Assembly: GCA_023336205.1 (NCBI GenBank)
Contig: JALQCR010000002.1
Location: 229,978-293,977, forward strand
Length of the DNA: 64,000 nucleotides
Reading direction: 5' to 3'
Origin: Pseudanabaena sp. Salubria-1
GTDB lineage: Bacteria > Cyanobacteriota > Cyanobacteriia > Pseudanabaenales > Pseudanabaenaceae
A program made the position numbers and the translations under genes. The notes beneath the pieces were generated by a model, which was not told the DNA's origin, made no database searches, and worked only from the letters and a program-made list of their open reading frames with translations. Positions 38,011 through 49,700 of this stretch are shown here, piece after piece (position 1 is the first letter of the stretch; every line of letters begins with the position of its first letter).

Positions 38011-38355
38011 TTATTTAAGAAGTTTTTTGATTTGTTTTTGGATTAATGAGTTGTTGCTGTCTCTTGAGCTTGTACTCTGGTGGTAAGGTTCATTGATAGG
38101 ATGATTGGCTTCTAGAGTTGTCGTGGTGTTAGAGTGAAGATTTTGCTGATCGTTACTTTCAGCTAAGAAGAACAAAGCGCGATCGCTAAGATTGCCGATA
38201 ACTAAGCTGCTGATAAATACGCCCAAAGTACAAGTAACTACAGCGAACAGACCGAGTGGGGCAATAATCAGGATTGTCCAAGTGATGGCAGCATTGGATA
38301 TCGCGGTAATGAAGGTGCGATAGCGGACGAGCTTTTTAATAAACGCTAGGGACAT
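38011..38355 (-). CDS. Small membrane protein of unknown function
   Basis: 114 residues. Two hydrophobic segments (about 15-35 and 36-55) precede a polar Ser/Asn/Thr-rich tail. It is 21 bp upstream of the coiled-coil gene on the same strand, so the two are probably one transcript. No family recognised. Confidence 0.55.
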   Translation of the reverse strand: MSLAFIKKLVRYRTFITAISNAAITWTILIIAPLGLFAVVTCTLGVFISSLVIGNLSDRALFFLAESNDQQNLHSNTTTTLEANHPINEPYHQSTSSRDSNNSLIQKQIKKLLK

Positions 38356-38581
38356 AATCGGGTAAGCCTTGATTAATTGCTTAAAATTGTTTAGCTATTA
38401 TGTCAGGCGATTGAAGACACCTCTTCAATTAGCTGGTTATAGTGAGTAGAAACGAAATAAAAAACTAAGGGTTCTACAATTTAATAAAGAACCTAATTTT
38501 TGATGGTACGTCTCCGCCGTGCCATTAAAAATTGGGTTCTTGTTTTACTGCGAAACGCGAAACTATTTTGATGAATGTGCC

Positions 38582-39592
38582 ATGACTGCAATTTATTTGA
38601 CTGAAGCAGGAACAGTAGTGAGTTTTAAGAATGAGTCACTGGTGATTAAACGACGAGGCGATAAGAAATCTTTTCGGGTAGCTGAGTTATCTTTGCTAGT
38701 AATTCATACAGGTGTGCAATTAACTAGTGTGGTGATTGCAGAGTTAATGGATCGGGGAATTGAAACCATATTTTTGCGACAGGATGGACAGTTTCGCGGT
38801 CGATTGCAGGGTAGTTTTCATACAAATCCTGCAATGCGCTTGGCTCAATATCAGGTGGTGAATTCAACGTTTGGGATGGCGATCGCCCAAAAATTAATTG
38901 AGGGCAAGATTCGCAATCAAAGGGTAATTTTACAGAGGCGTAATCGAGCGACGAAGGGGATGATCGCAGAGATATCTGAAGCGATCGATCTTATATCTAG
39001 CTATATCGGTCAGGTAGGTAATGTGGCGACTCCCTTAGGACGTGATCGCTTGATGGGATTAGAAGGGATTTGCGCGAGGCATTACTATCAAGCTTTACGC
39101 TATTATTTCCCATCAGAATGGCTGTTTTATGGTCGTAATCGTCAGCCGCCACTAGATCCGATTAATGCGCTTTTGAGTTGGGGTTATGGGGTTTTATTAT
39201 CAAGGATTTTTGCGGCGGCGGTTTTGGCTGGTTTAGATCCTTATTTGGGTTTCTTTCATGTGACGCAGCCCTATCGTCCCAATCTGGCTTTAGATTTGAT
39301 GGAGGAGTTTCGTCCTGTGATAGTTGATGCGGCAGTAATTGCGATTATTCAGGCTAATTTATTAGCCCGTGAGGATTTTGAGCCTTCTCCTGATGGAGCA
39401 GGAATTTGGTTGGGCGAGATCGCCAAAAAGCTGTTTCTCGCTCAGCTTGAGCGGCAGTTTAGCAGTTCTTTCCTTTATCCTCCTCAAAATCGCAAGTTAC
39501 GTCTAAGTCAAATTCTATTGGAGCAAGCCCGTTCTCTTGGACGATGTTTGTTGGAGCGATCGCTTGATTATCAACCTTATGTCATTAAATAG
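38582..39592 (+). CDS. cas1: CRISPR integrase Cas1
   Basis: 336 residues from the ATG at 38582 (MTAIYLTEAGTVVSF), the usual Cas1 start; a GTG at 38519 is open upstream but unlikely. The metal ligands are visible: Glu in LMGLEGICARHYY, His in GFFHVTQPYRPNLALDLMEEFRP and the following acidic residues. Cas1 with Cas2 inserts new spacers. Separated from cas2 by 142 bp with several hairpins. Confidence 0.93.
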   Translation: MTAIYLTEAGTVVSFKNESLVIKRRGDKKSFRVAELSLLVIHTGVQLTSVVIAELMDRGIETIFLRQDGQFRGRLQGSFHTNPAMRLAQYQVVNSTFGMAIAQKLIEGKIRNQRVILQRRNRATKGMIAEISEAIDLISSYIGQVGNVATPLGRDRLMGLEGICARHYYQALRYYFPSEWLFYGRNRQPPLDPINALLSWGYGVLLSRIFAAAVLAGLDPYLGFFHVTQPYRPNLALDLMEEFRPVIVDAAVIAIIQANLLAREDFEPSPDGAGIWLGEIAKKLFLAQLERQFSSSFLYPPQNRKLRLSQILLEQARSLGRCLLERSLDYQPYVIK

Positions 39593-39723
39593 ATTGTGCA
39601 TGGCGTTGCGACTCACAATCTATTTAATACCAATTTCTGAAAGTGTGGCTACACTTTCGGAAATTAAAAACCAAACCCAGTAAGGGTTTTAAAACCACAA
39701 AATGTCTATGCCATTTTGTGGTT
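39591..39723. other. Three hairpins between cas1 and cas2
   Basis: Stem 1: TAGATTGTG with CACAATCTA, just at the cas1 stop. Stem 2: GAAAGTGT with ACACTTTC near 39640. Stem 3: AAACCACAAAATG (39691-39703) with CATTTTGTGGTTT (39711-39723), 11 bases before the cas2 ATG. They could terminate or attenuate transcription between the two adaptation genes. Confidence 0.55.
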
Positions 39724-39734
39724 TGGTCTAATTT

Positions 39735-40025
39735 ATGAATAAAAATATGCTGTGGTTAGTTTGTTACGATGTGGCTGATGATCGTCGCCGTCTGAAGTTG
39801 GCGAAGCGGATTGAGCAGCGTTGTCAGAGGGTACAGCGATCGGTTTTTGAGTGTCCTTTTGATGAATCAGTGCTGAATCGCCAGTTGGAAAGGTATTGGT
39901 TGCCTTTGCTAAATTTGGAGGAGGACAATTTGCGGGTTTATCCTTTAGATGCAATTGCTAAGAGACGGACTAGAGTTTTTGGTAGTTCGCGCCCTTATGA
40001 GCCACCTGATTTTGTGATTTTGTGA
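39735..40025 (+). CDS. cas2: CRISPR-associated protein Cas2
   Basis: 96 residues. LVCYDVADDRRRLKLAKRIE is the Cas2 N-terminal strand with its Asp, followed by RVQRSVFECPFD. Ferredoxin-like fold, partner of Cas1 in adaptation. The ATG at 39747 is an alternative start. Confidence 0.93.
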   Translation: MNKNMLWLVCYDVADDRRRLKLAKRIEQRCQRVQRSVFECPFDESVLNRQLERYWLPLLNLEEDNLRVYPLDAIAKRRTRVFGSSRPYEPPDFVIL

Positions 40026-40288
40026 GTATTGAGTTTTGTAAAGAGCTATCTATTTTTGTCGCAGATTGCTAAGTCTAGTTTTTAGGCGATCGGATGATTA
40101 ATTAAGAGCTAGGGGGTATTTTTAGGTTTGACTTGTAGACAAAATTGAGTTATTTTATTGATATTGTAGTTTTGAAAGCAATTTTAAGTTTCCACTTTGT
40201 TTTCAATTGCATTTGTTGACGAATGTTAAGTAAGCTGCAAAAATCGAACCTTGAAAACCGCATAATATATAGTATTCATAGGTCTAGG
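40026..40288 (+). promoter_or_regulatory. CRISPR leader
   Basis: 263 bp of AT-rich non-coding sequence between cas2 and the first repeat, the expected leader position. A possible promoter is TTGAAA (40251-40256), 16 bases, TATTCA (40273-40278), which would start transcription at about the first repeat; TATAGT is an alternative -10. The repeat ends in ACGGAAAC, an 8-base tag typical of type III crRNAs, which also places transcription left to right. Confidence 0.7.
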
Positions 40289-40704
40289 ATTCCCGACAAT
40301 ATTTACCCCGCAAGGGGACGGAAACTTTACGCACGATGAAAGTAACAGATTTAGAGGGTAATCCCATTCCCGACAATATTTACCCCGCAAGGGGACGGAA
40401 ACTCAGGCACTTTGGCTAACTCTACAGCTTTACCAATTCCCGACAATATTTACCCCGCAAGGGGACGGAAACCCGAGAATTATGAATGGCGATCGGATTT
40501 AGGTAATACACATTCCCGACAATATTTACCCCGCAAGGGGACGGAAACCTGAAAAGTGTTGTCTGCATTGCTTTTGATTGATTGATTTACTGAATTCCCG
40601 ACAATATTTACCCCGCAAGGGGACGGAAACCTAAAAGCGAAGGTGAGTTAGTCATGGCACTGGAAGTATTCCCGACAATATTTACCCCGCAAGGGGACGG
40701 AAAC

Positions 40705-40744
40705 CAAAAACAGGGGCGGCGCAATGCGCCGCCCCTGTTTTTTT
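40705..40744 (+). other. Spacer 6: terminator-like palindrome
   Basis: This 40-base spacer is a hairpin with a 17-bp stem (AACAGGGGCGGCGC pairs with GCGCCGCCCCTGTT), a 3-base loop and a run of eight T. It has the form of an intrinsic terminator. Its GC-rich core resembles the palindromic elements near 62.3 and 63.8 kb. Confidence 0.85.
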
Positions 40745-43710
40745 ATTCCCGACAATATTTACCCCGCAAGGGGACGGAAACTATTTGCAAGAGCGAGAAC
40801 GCCTTTGCTTCCGTATTCGCAATTCCCGACAATATTTACCCCGCAAGGGGACGGAAACTCGTGGACAACAATATTCTGGCGGCTGCATAAATACCATGAT
40901 TCCCGACAATATTTACCCCGCAAGGGGACGGAAACATTCTCATATTTATTACTGACCCCAATTAAGTTTATTTCTGATTCCCGACAATATTTACCCCGCA
41001 AGGGGACGGAAACCCAGAATTAATCTCAGTTTTGCTGAATCCTAGCTCCAATTCCCGACAATATTTACCCCGCAAGGGGACGGAAACCAAGATGCTAACT
41101 GAAGCAGCTATGACGGAAGATAGATTCCCGACAATATTTACCCCGCAAGGGGACGGAAACTCTTCGGTGTAGTAATGGGCGTCAAGCCTTCTCCAAAATT
41201 CCCGACAATATTTACCCCGCAAGGGGACGGAAACCGCTTTTCTAGCGTTTATCTCATTCTCGATAAACGTGGTTATTCCCGACAATATTTACCCCGCAAG
41301 GGGACGGAAACTACTAATTCTCCCAAGCGCCCATTCTGGGTTTTCTTTTAGATTCCCGACAATATTTACCCCGCAAGGGGACGGAAACGCCTAACTAATA
41401 TAGATAGGCGATCGGGAAAGGCTAATTCCCGACAATATTTACCCCGCAAGGGGACGGAAACCGAAATACTTGGTAAGCCTAACGCTTTAGGTAAAACAAT
41501 TCCTAATTCCCGACAATATTTACCCCGCAAGGGGACGGAAACCCAAAAAACAGGCGCACAAAACAGTGAGTAATTTCATAAGAGTATTCCCGACAATATT
41601 TACCCCGCAAGGGGACGGAAACAATAGAAACGCCTGTTGATCAGCTTGTAATTTCTGGAATCATTCCCGACAATATTTACCCCGCAAGGGGACGGAAACG
41701 TCAATGGGAAAGCTCAGTATTCGCAGTTCTTGGAGGCGATCGCATTCCCGACAATATTTACCCCGCAAGGGGACGGAAACCCGATCCTAAGATGCGATCG
41801 CACAACAATGATTTTGATTCCCGACAATATTTACCCCGCAAGGGGACGGAAACGTCCAATGTAAATGTTCGCGCTTCGCGGATTGCTTGCCAATTCCCGA
41901 CAATATTTACCCCGCAAGGGGACGGAAACATCGATAATTAGTAACATTCAAAATAATCTCTATTACCTGATTCCCGACAATATTTACCCCGCAAGGGGAC
42001 GGAAACAGGCACTGGCAATGATTTAGATTTGGATAAAAAGATTAGGCAAATTCCCGACAATATTTACCCCGCAAGGGGACGGAAACTTGAAGAGCGTGAA
42101 TTAAACGATCGCCTAGAGGAATTCAACATTCCCGACAATATTTACCCCGCAAGGGGACGGAAACAGTCTAGTAAACCTGATGTTGACAAAGGGGCGATCG
42201 CAAATTCCCGACAATATTTACCCCGCAAGGGGACGGAAACCTAAATGCTCAATAGAGCCATAGGCATCAATCACACGATTCCCGACAATATTTACCCCGC
42301 AAGGGGACGGAAACTTTATCGGCGATCGCGCGTATCTCAGTAACCCTTTGCATTCCCGACAATATTTACCCCGCAAGGGGACGGAAACCAAAACTGAGAT
42401 TAATAGTGGTAACTATCGCAGCGAATTCCCGACAATATTTACCCCGCAAGGGGACGGAAACCAGTAGAGGCGATCGCTGAATCAATCCCTGATATTGAAA
42501 TTCCCGACAATATTTACCCCGCAAGGGGACGGAAACAGCGTTGCGCGTCACTTTTATACTGAGTGCGAATTGATTCCCGACAATATTTACCCCGCAAGGG
42601 GACGGAAACCGCCTTATGCAAACTTCTAATAGCGATTAATCCCGAATTCCCGACAATATTTACCCCGCAAGGGGACGGAAACGGTACAGCTACAGTAGCT
42701 CTAAGAGCAGCGGCTAATGCTTCAATTCCCGACAATATTTACCCCGCAAGGGGACGGAAACATAAGCATCAAGATCGAGATTTTCTGTCGGGTTGGCAGC
42801 GCATTCCCGACAATATTTACCCCGCAAGGGGACGGAAACCGATCGCCACTGGAGGCAAGCTGATATCTGGACAGGATTCCCGACAATATTTACCCCGCAA
42901 GGGGACGGAAACTCTACTGCGCCATCAGACTTGTCTATCGCCAAATTCTTCCAATTCCCGACAATATTTACCCCGCAAGGGGACGGAAACTTGATCTACT
43001 GCTTCACGCAATGAGCGATCGCTTAATTCCCGACAATATTTACCCCGCAAGGGGACGGAAACCTGCGATGACGTTCTTGAAAGAATTGACAAGCCCTCTT
43101 GATTCCCGACAATATTTACCCCGCAAGGGGACGGAAACTGCGGAGCAGTCAGGTCAGGAAGAATTTATGGATTTACAATTCCCGACAATATTTACCCCGC
43201 AAGGGGACGGAAACTGTTACTTCCCCAAATGAAAGCCACCCTTCGGTTTTGATTCCCGACAATATTTACCCCGCAAGGGGACGGAAACCAGGCTCCAGAA
43301 GGTAGTCTTGCTTTGTAAATACAACACATTCCCGACAATATTTACCCCGCAAGGGGACGGAAACATCGCTATTTAATGGCTGTTACTTCACCTACAAAAC
43401 TTATTCCCGACAATATTTACCCCGCAAGGGGACGGAAACGAAGCTAACGGATTCCGCCTTGCCCGCTACGGAGTGTTACCTATTCCCGACAATATTTACC
43501 CCGCAAGGGGACGGAAACACAGATCCTTAGTCGCAGAAATACGCTTGAGCTGTGCAGATTCCCGACAATATTTACCCCGCAAGGGGACGGAAACCTTAAG
43601 TACAAAAACGCTGACGTAGCGATCGCACCTAAATTCCCGACAATATTTACCCCGCAAGGGGACGGAAACAGTGAAACGTTTGTCAAGTGCGATGTAGTTG
43701 TCCGCAATCC

Positions 43711-43746
43711 ATTCCCGACAATATTACCCCGCAAGGGGACGGAAAC
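43711..43746 (+). repeat. 36-bp variant CRISPR repeat
   Basis: One T of ATATTTACC is missing (ATATTACC). The hairpin and 3' tag are unchanged, so processing should still work. Confidence 0.85.
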
Positions 43747-46700
43747 ATCACAGCGCTCAAAACTGTGTGAGAGGATTTAGGAAATATTCCCGACAATATT
43801 TACCCCGCAAGGGGACGGAAACGCGATAGAGTGCTCTGAATGAATGCATTGCACCCCCTAGAATTCCCGACAATATTTACCCCGCAAGGGGACGGAAACT
43901 TTGCGGTGCGATCGCTAGTTATCTCCACCGCACCAATTCCCGACAATATTTACCCCGCAAGGGGACGGAAACGCGCGATCGCTTCTTCAGAATGTAGTAA
44001 AGAGAAATTAGATTCCCGACAATATTTACCCCGCAAGGGGACGGAAACTTAAGCTTGGTTACAAGCACATTAAGTTGATTCGCATTTCTGAATTCCCGAC
44101 AATATTTACCCCGCAAGGGGACGGAAACAAACATAACCCCAATTCTCAATAACTAGAACATTCCAGAGCATTCCCGACAATATTTACCCCGCAAGGGGAC
44201 GGAAACTCGACCGATTTGATCGCCGCCAGTATCGAACGTAGATTCCCGACAATATTTACCCCGCAAGGGGACGGAAACAAGTTACTTTTCCAGAGCCTTT
44301 GCCCTTTGTGCCTTGATTCCCGACAATATTTACCCCGCAAGGGGACGGAAACCATTGCGATGCTCTTGCCTTTCCCACAAGAAACCATAATTCCCGACAA
44401 TATTTACCCCGCAAGGGGACGGAAACATTCAGGGTTTTGCTCAACAGAGATCCTTTGCTGAGTTCTCATTCCCGACAATATTTACCCCGCAAGGGGACGG
44501 AAACTGCTTGTTCAGTACGGGCTGTTTACCGAAAACGCAGGGGCTAAGGATTCCCGACAATATTTACCCCGCAAGGGGACGGAAACCCTTTCATAGCGCG
44601 GATCAGGTCTGAAGCAAGTTCTAGATTCCCGACAATATTTACCCCGCAAGGGGACGGAAACCTCTATGCGGGGCATAGATTAGGTCATAGGCATACCGAT
44701 AATTCCCGACAATATTTACCCCGCAAGGGGACGGAAACGTATGAAATCATTGATGGCGAGCATCGGTATATCGAATTCCCGACAATATTTACCCCGCAAG
44801 GGGACGGAAACTCTTTATTGCCTTGCCACTCAGCAAAGCCTAGATCTACACTGCCATTCCCGACAATATTTACCCCGCAAGGGGACGGAAACCGCGGTTA
44901 GGCGGCTGAAAAATACTGAAAGCAGATAGCATTCCCGACAATATTTACCCCGCAAGGGGACGGAAACCGACGTTAGAAACGCACTCCCAAATACAGTACC
45001 GCCATTCCCGACAATATTTACCCCGCAAGGGGACGGAAACTAAAAGTACTAGGAATATAGAGATCTTCAGACTTGCACCATTCCCGACAATATTTACCCC
45101 GCAAGGGGACGGAAACCTTGGCGGCGCGATCGCCGATCTCAACCTCCAACAAGCCAAATTCCCGACAATATTTACCCCGCAAGGGGACGGAAACCGTAAC
45201 CTGTGCATCCGTGAGTGCGGATAATTTTATTCCCGACAATATTTACCCCGCAAGGGGACGGAAACGCGAAAACATTGAGTTAAGGAAAATATCTAAGCTG
45301 CTATAATTCCCGACAATATTTACCCCGCAAGGGGACGGAAACAGCATTCCAATCTTGCCTACTTTTACCTGTAAACGCCCAATTCCCGACAATATTTACC
45401 CCGCAAGGGGACGGAAACAAGCCAAGTGGCGATCGCCTGTTCCCTCTCTAAACTCCAATTCCCGACAATATTTACCCCGCAAGGGGACGGAAACTCTTTT
45501 TGCCAATAGATTTACCGTTCTGCTCAAGAGTATTCCCGACAATATTTACCCCGCAAGGGGACGGAAACTATAATTCCAAGTCCCCATACCGCTTTTTTGT
45601 TAGCCCATTCCCGACAATATTTACCCCGCAAGGGGACGGAAACAAAGGCGGCGAAACTGTAGCAAGCAACCTTTTGCCATCGATTCCCGACAATATTTAC
45701 CCCGCAAGGGGACGGAAACTTGCAAGATTGCTTCGTCCAATGTTTTCCCGTAGCCATTATTCCCGACAATATTTACCCCGCAAGGGGACGGAAACCGAAC
45801 GAAACACCAGCAGCTTTAGCTATTGGCGCGATGATTCCCGACAATATTTACCCCGCAAGGGGACGGAAACAAGTAAACACCTTTTGCGATCGCACAACCA
45901 AGCGATCGGCGTGATTCCCGACAATATTTACCCCGCAAGGGGACGGAAACGAGTGCTGTAACTGCTTGCCATCGACAATCTGTTCTAGATTCCCGACAAT
46001 ATTTACCCCGCAAGGGGACGGAAACGCCATCACAAGCGTTAGCTATCAAAATTCATGCATTATTCCCGACAATATTTACCCCGCAAGGGGACGGAAACTA
46101 CAGTTTCCTAGAAACATATTCCATTTTACAGTGTAATTCCCGACAATATTTACCCCGCAAGGGGACGGAAACTCGCACGGAACGCTAGAGGCGATCGCCT
46201 AAACAATCTATATTCCCGACAATATTTACCCCGCAAGGGGACGGAAACGCGTTTATGCAAACACTGAAACGGTATCAGGACAAGCTTGATTCCCGACAAT
46301 ATTTACCCCGCAAGGGGACGGAAACAGCTGCTTGCCCCAATTTGGATAAGCCTGCCTCAACAGTATTCCCGACAATATTTACCCCGCAAGGGGACGGAAA
46401 CATGCCAAGCGACGGGGCGACCTGTTTGTGATAGATGGATTCCCGACAATATTTACCCCGCAAGGGGACGGAAACGTCGATGGCGAGATTCTTCCATTTG
46501 ACGAGATCCTATTCCCGACAATATTTACCCCGCAAGGGGACGGAAACACTGGTGGAAACCAAATCACTCGCACCAGCTTCTTGATCGGAATTCCCGACAA
46601 TATTTACCCCGCAAGGGGACGGAAACTATCTTGATCGTATTGAGATTCACAACCCCAATGTACAATTCCCGACAATATTTACCCCGCAAGGGGACGGAAA

Positions 46701-49700
46701 CCAAATATAAATTAATTTTATCCATTTTTTGCGGAAATTATGGTATTCCCGACAATATTTACCCCGCAAGGGGACGGAAACCAGGTACAATTACCACTCA
46801 AAATCTAGTCCCCACTGGATTCCCGACAATATTTACCCCGCAAGGGGACGGAAACCAGCAATTAGTTAACGATCCTTACCGTCCTAGACAGCGGACAATA
46901 TTCCCGACAATATTTACCCCGCAAGGGGACGGAAACGTCAAAGTCAAATTCAGGAGTCCGCCCATGCTCCTTGCAAATTCCCGACAATATTTACCCCGCA
47001 AGGGGACGGAAACTAAATAATGCTCTTTCTCCCAGTTGTGAATGTCTTCGATTCCCGACAATATTTACCCCGCAAGGGGACGGAAACATTTTGTATGGCG
47101 ATCGCCAGTAATAGAGGATGGTTAGGATTCCCGACAATATTTACCCCGCAAGGGGACGGAAACCGTCTCAAAAACTTTCTTCTAATGCAATCCTCAAGTA
47201 CATATTCCCGACAATATTTACCCCGCAAGGGGACGGAAACTCGGCTTTTTTTGTGTTGGCTATGCGATCGCCTATTCCATTCCCGACAATATTTACCCCG
47301 CAAGGGGACGGAAACCCTTGTTTCAACTTTGGTAATTGCCACTACTGGAGTATTCCCGACAATATTTACCCCGCAAGGGGACGGAAACGCGACAGATCAA
47401 TTTGATTGAGTAACAGCTTGACTCTGGTATTCCCGACAATATTTACCCCGCAAGGGGACGGAAACTATATTGTCCTTGACTCCACAGGTGTAATTTATTC
47501 AAAAGAATTCCCGACAATATTTACCCCGCAAGGGGACGGAAACTACCAGAAAGGGGCTAGTGATGATTGAGGTTGTGGCTGTGATTCCCGACAATATTTA
47601 CCCCGCAAGGGGACGGAAACTAAAAAAACAAGCTTTATTCCACGCAATCAAAATCGAAAAACTGTATTCCCGACAATATTTACCCCGCAAGGGGACGGAA
47701 ACGCAATATCACTTGTCTTCCAGTAATTACCATCACTTAGCAACGATTCCCGACAATATTTACCCCGCAAGGGGACGGAAACTCTTGCCAATGATGTTAG
47801 TCGTGGGACTGCGATCGCCTGATTCCCGACAATATTTACCCCGCAAGGGGACGGAAACTCTGCACATAGTTCTTTTCCTAAATTCCCAAGGCATTTCATT
47901 CCCGACAATATTTACCCCGCAAGGGGACGGAAACTTGGCGGCGATCGCTTGTATGCCTGTTTTGTTAGAGGATTCCCGACAATATTTACCCCGCAAGGGG
48001 ACGGAAACAGACTGCACCCATTAGAAGGGGCGGCTTTGCAAAACTCAAGATTCCCGACAATATTTACCCCGCAAGGGGACGGAAACCCACTTGGCAAAGG
48101 TAATTGGTTAATCTGTTTCAAGTTATTCCCGACAATATTTACCCCGCAAGGGGACGGAAACTATGCGATCCGTGATGGTCTTCGTAATGCTGAAGAATTC
48201 CCGACAATATTTACCCCGCAAGGGGACGGAAACCACTGACATCCTGAATGGATTTGTTAGTACAATGTCCAATTCCCGACAATATTTACCCCGCAAGGGG
48301 ACGGAAACCTTTGGATAAGCGTAAAATAATGGGACTGGTCAAAATTCCCGACAATATTTACCCCGCAAGGGGACGGAAACCTTTGTCTGCAATGTCTTGC
48401 ACTTGCTGCTTGTACTCAGGATCGGCAATTCCCGACAATATTTACCCCGCAAGGGGACGGAAACAGAGCATGTGAGCTAGCTCGTTAGTTGTTAGGTTGG
48501 GGCGATCGCAATTCCCGACAATATTTACCCCGCAAGGGGACGGAAACTTTATTGGGCGGCGAAAATCCTGCTTTTTCGTAAAGTCTTATTCCCGACAATA
48601 TTTACCCCGCAAGGGGACGGAAACACTAAGCGATCGCCGCTAGCTTGTCTGCCATGAGTAGAAAAATTCCCGACAATATTTACCCCGCAAGGGGACGGAA
48701 ACTGCTTTATCTCCACTGATCCGCCTCGTACTGATATCGCACTATTCCCGACAATATTTACCCCGCAAGGGGACGGAAACCAAATATATCTTGGGGTGGG
48801 AGGGGCGCAAGCTTTATCTAATTCCCGACAATATTTACCCCGCAAGGGGACGGAAACCCCATCATCACAAAACTATAATCATTGAGAATGTACAACGGAT
48901 TCCCGACAATATTTACCCCGCAAGGGGACGGAAACCGTAAAACCTTGATCATCTCCATCCGCCGACGATCGATTCCCGACAATATTTACCCCGCAAGGGG
49001 ACGGAAACTGTCGGTATCAGACACCACTATCAGTTTCTATCTCGGATTCCCGACAATATTTACCCCGCAAGGGGACGGAAACATACTTGTCTGTGGTGTT
49101 TTCTCTCTCGGTCATCAGTATTCCCGACAATATTTACCCCGCAAGGGGACGGAAACCGCCATCTCTTTTCTCCTACTTATTTGTTTAACCTTATGTAATT
49201 CCCGACAATATTTACCCCGCAAGGGGACGGAAACTTTGATCGCTTGGCAGATGTTTCTGATCTGCTTGGGTTTTATTCCCGACAATATTTACCCCGCAAG
49301 GGGACGGAAACCTGATGCAGTCTCCCTCCTCAAAATCTACTTCTACATTCCCGACAATATTTACCCCGCAAGGGGACGGAAACCTTCTACATACAAACAT
49401 AGAATAGAATCATCGTAACCACCAATTCCCGACAATATTTACCCCGCAAGGGGACGGAAACTCCATATACCGCCCTTGTCAGTTGTATCGATGACTTTAT
49501 TCCCGACAATATTTACCCCGCAAGGGGACGGAAACCAAAATCTTTAAAAAGCTGAGCGATCGCATAACAGAAAATTCCCGACAATATTTACCCCGCAAGG
49601 GGACGGAAACTCTGGATTGCCTTGGGAGAGTGTAACAAGACGCTGGCAATTCCCGACAATATTTACCCCGCAAGGGGACGGAAACGTTTTAAGCAGTGAG

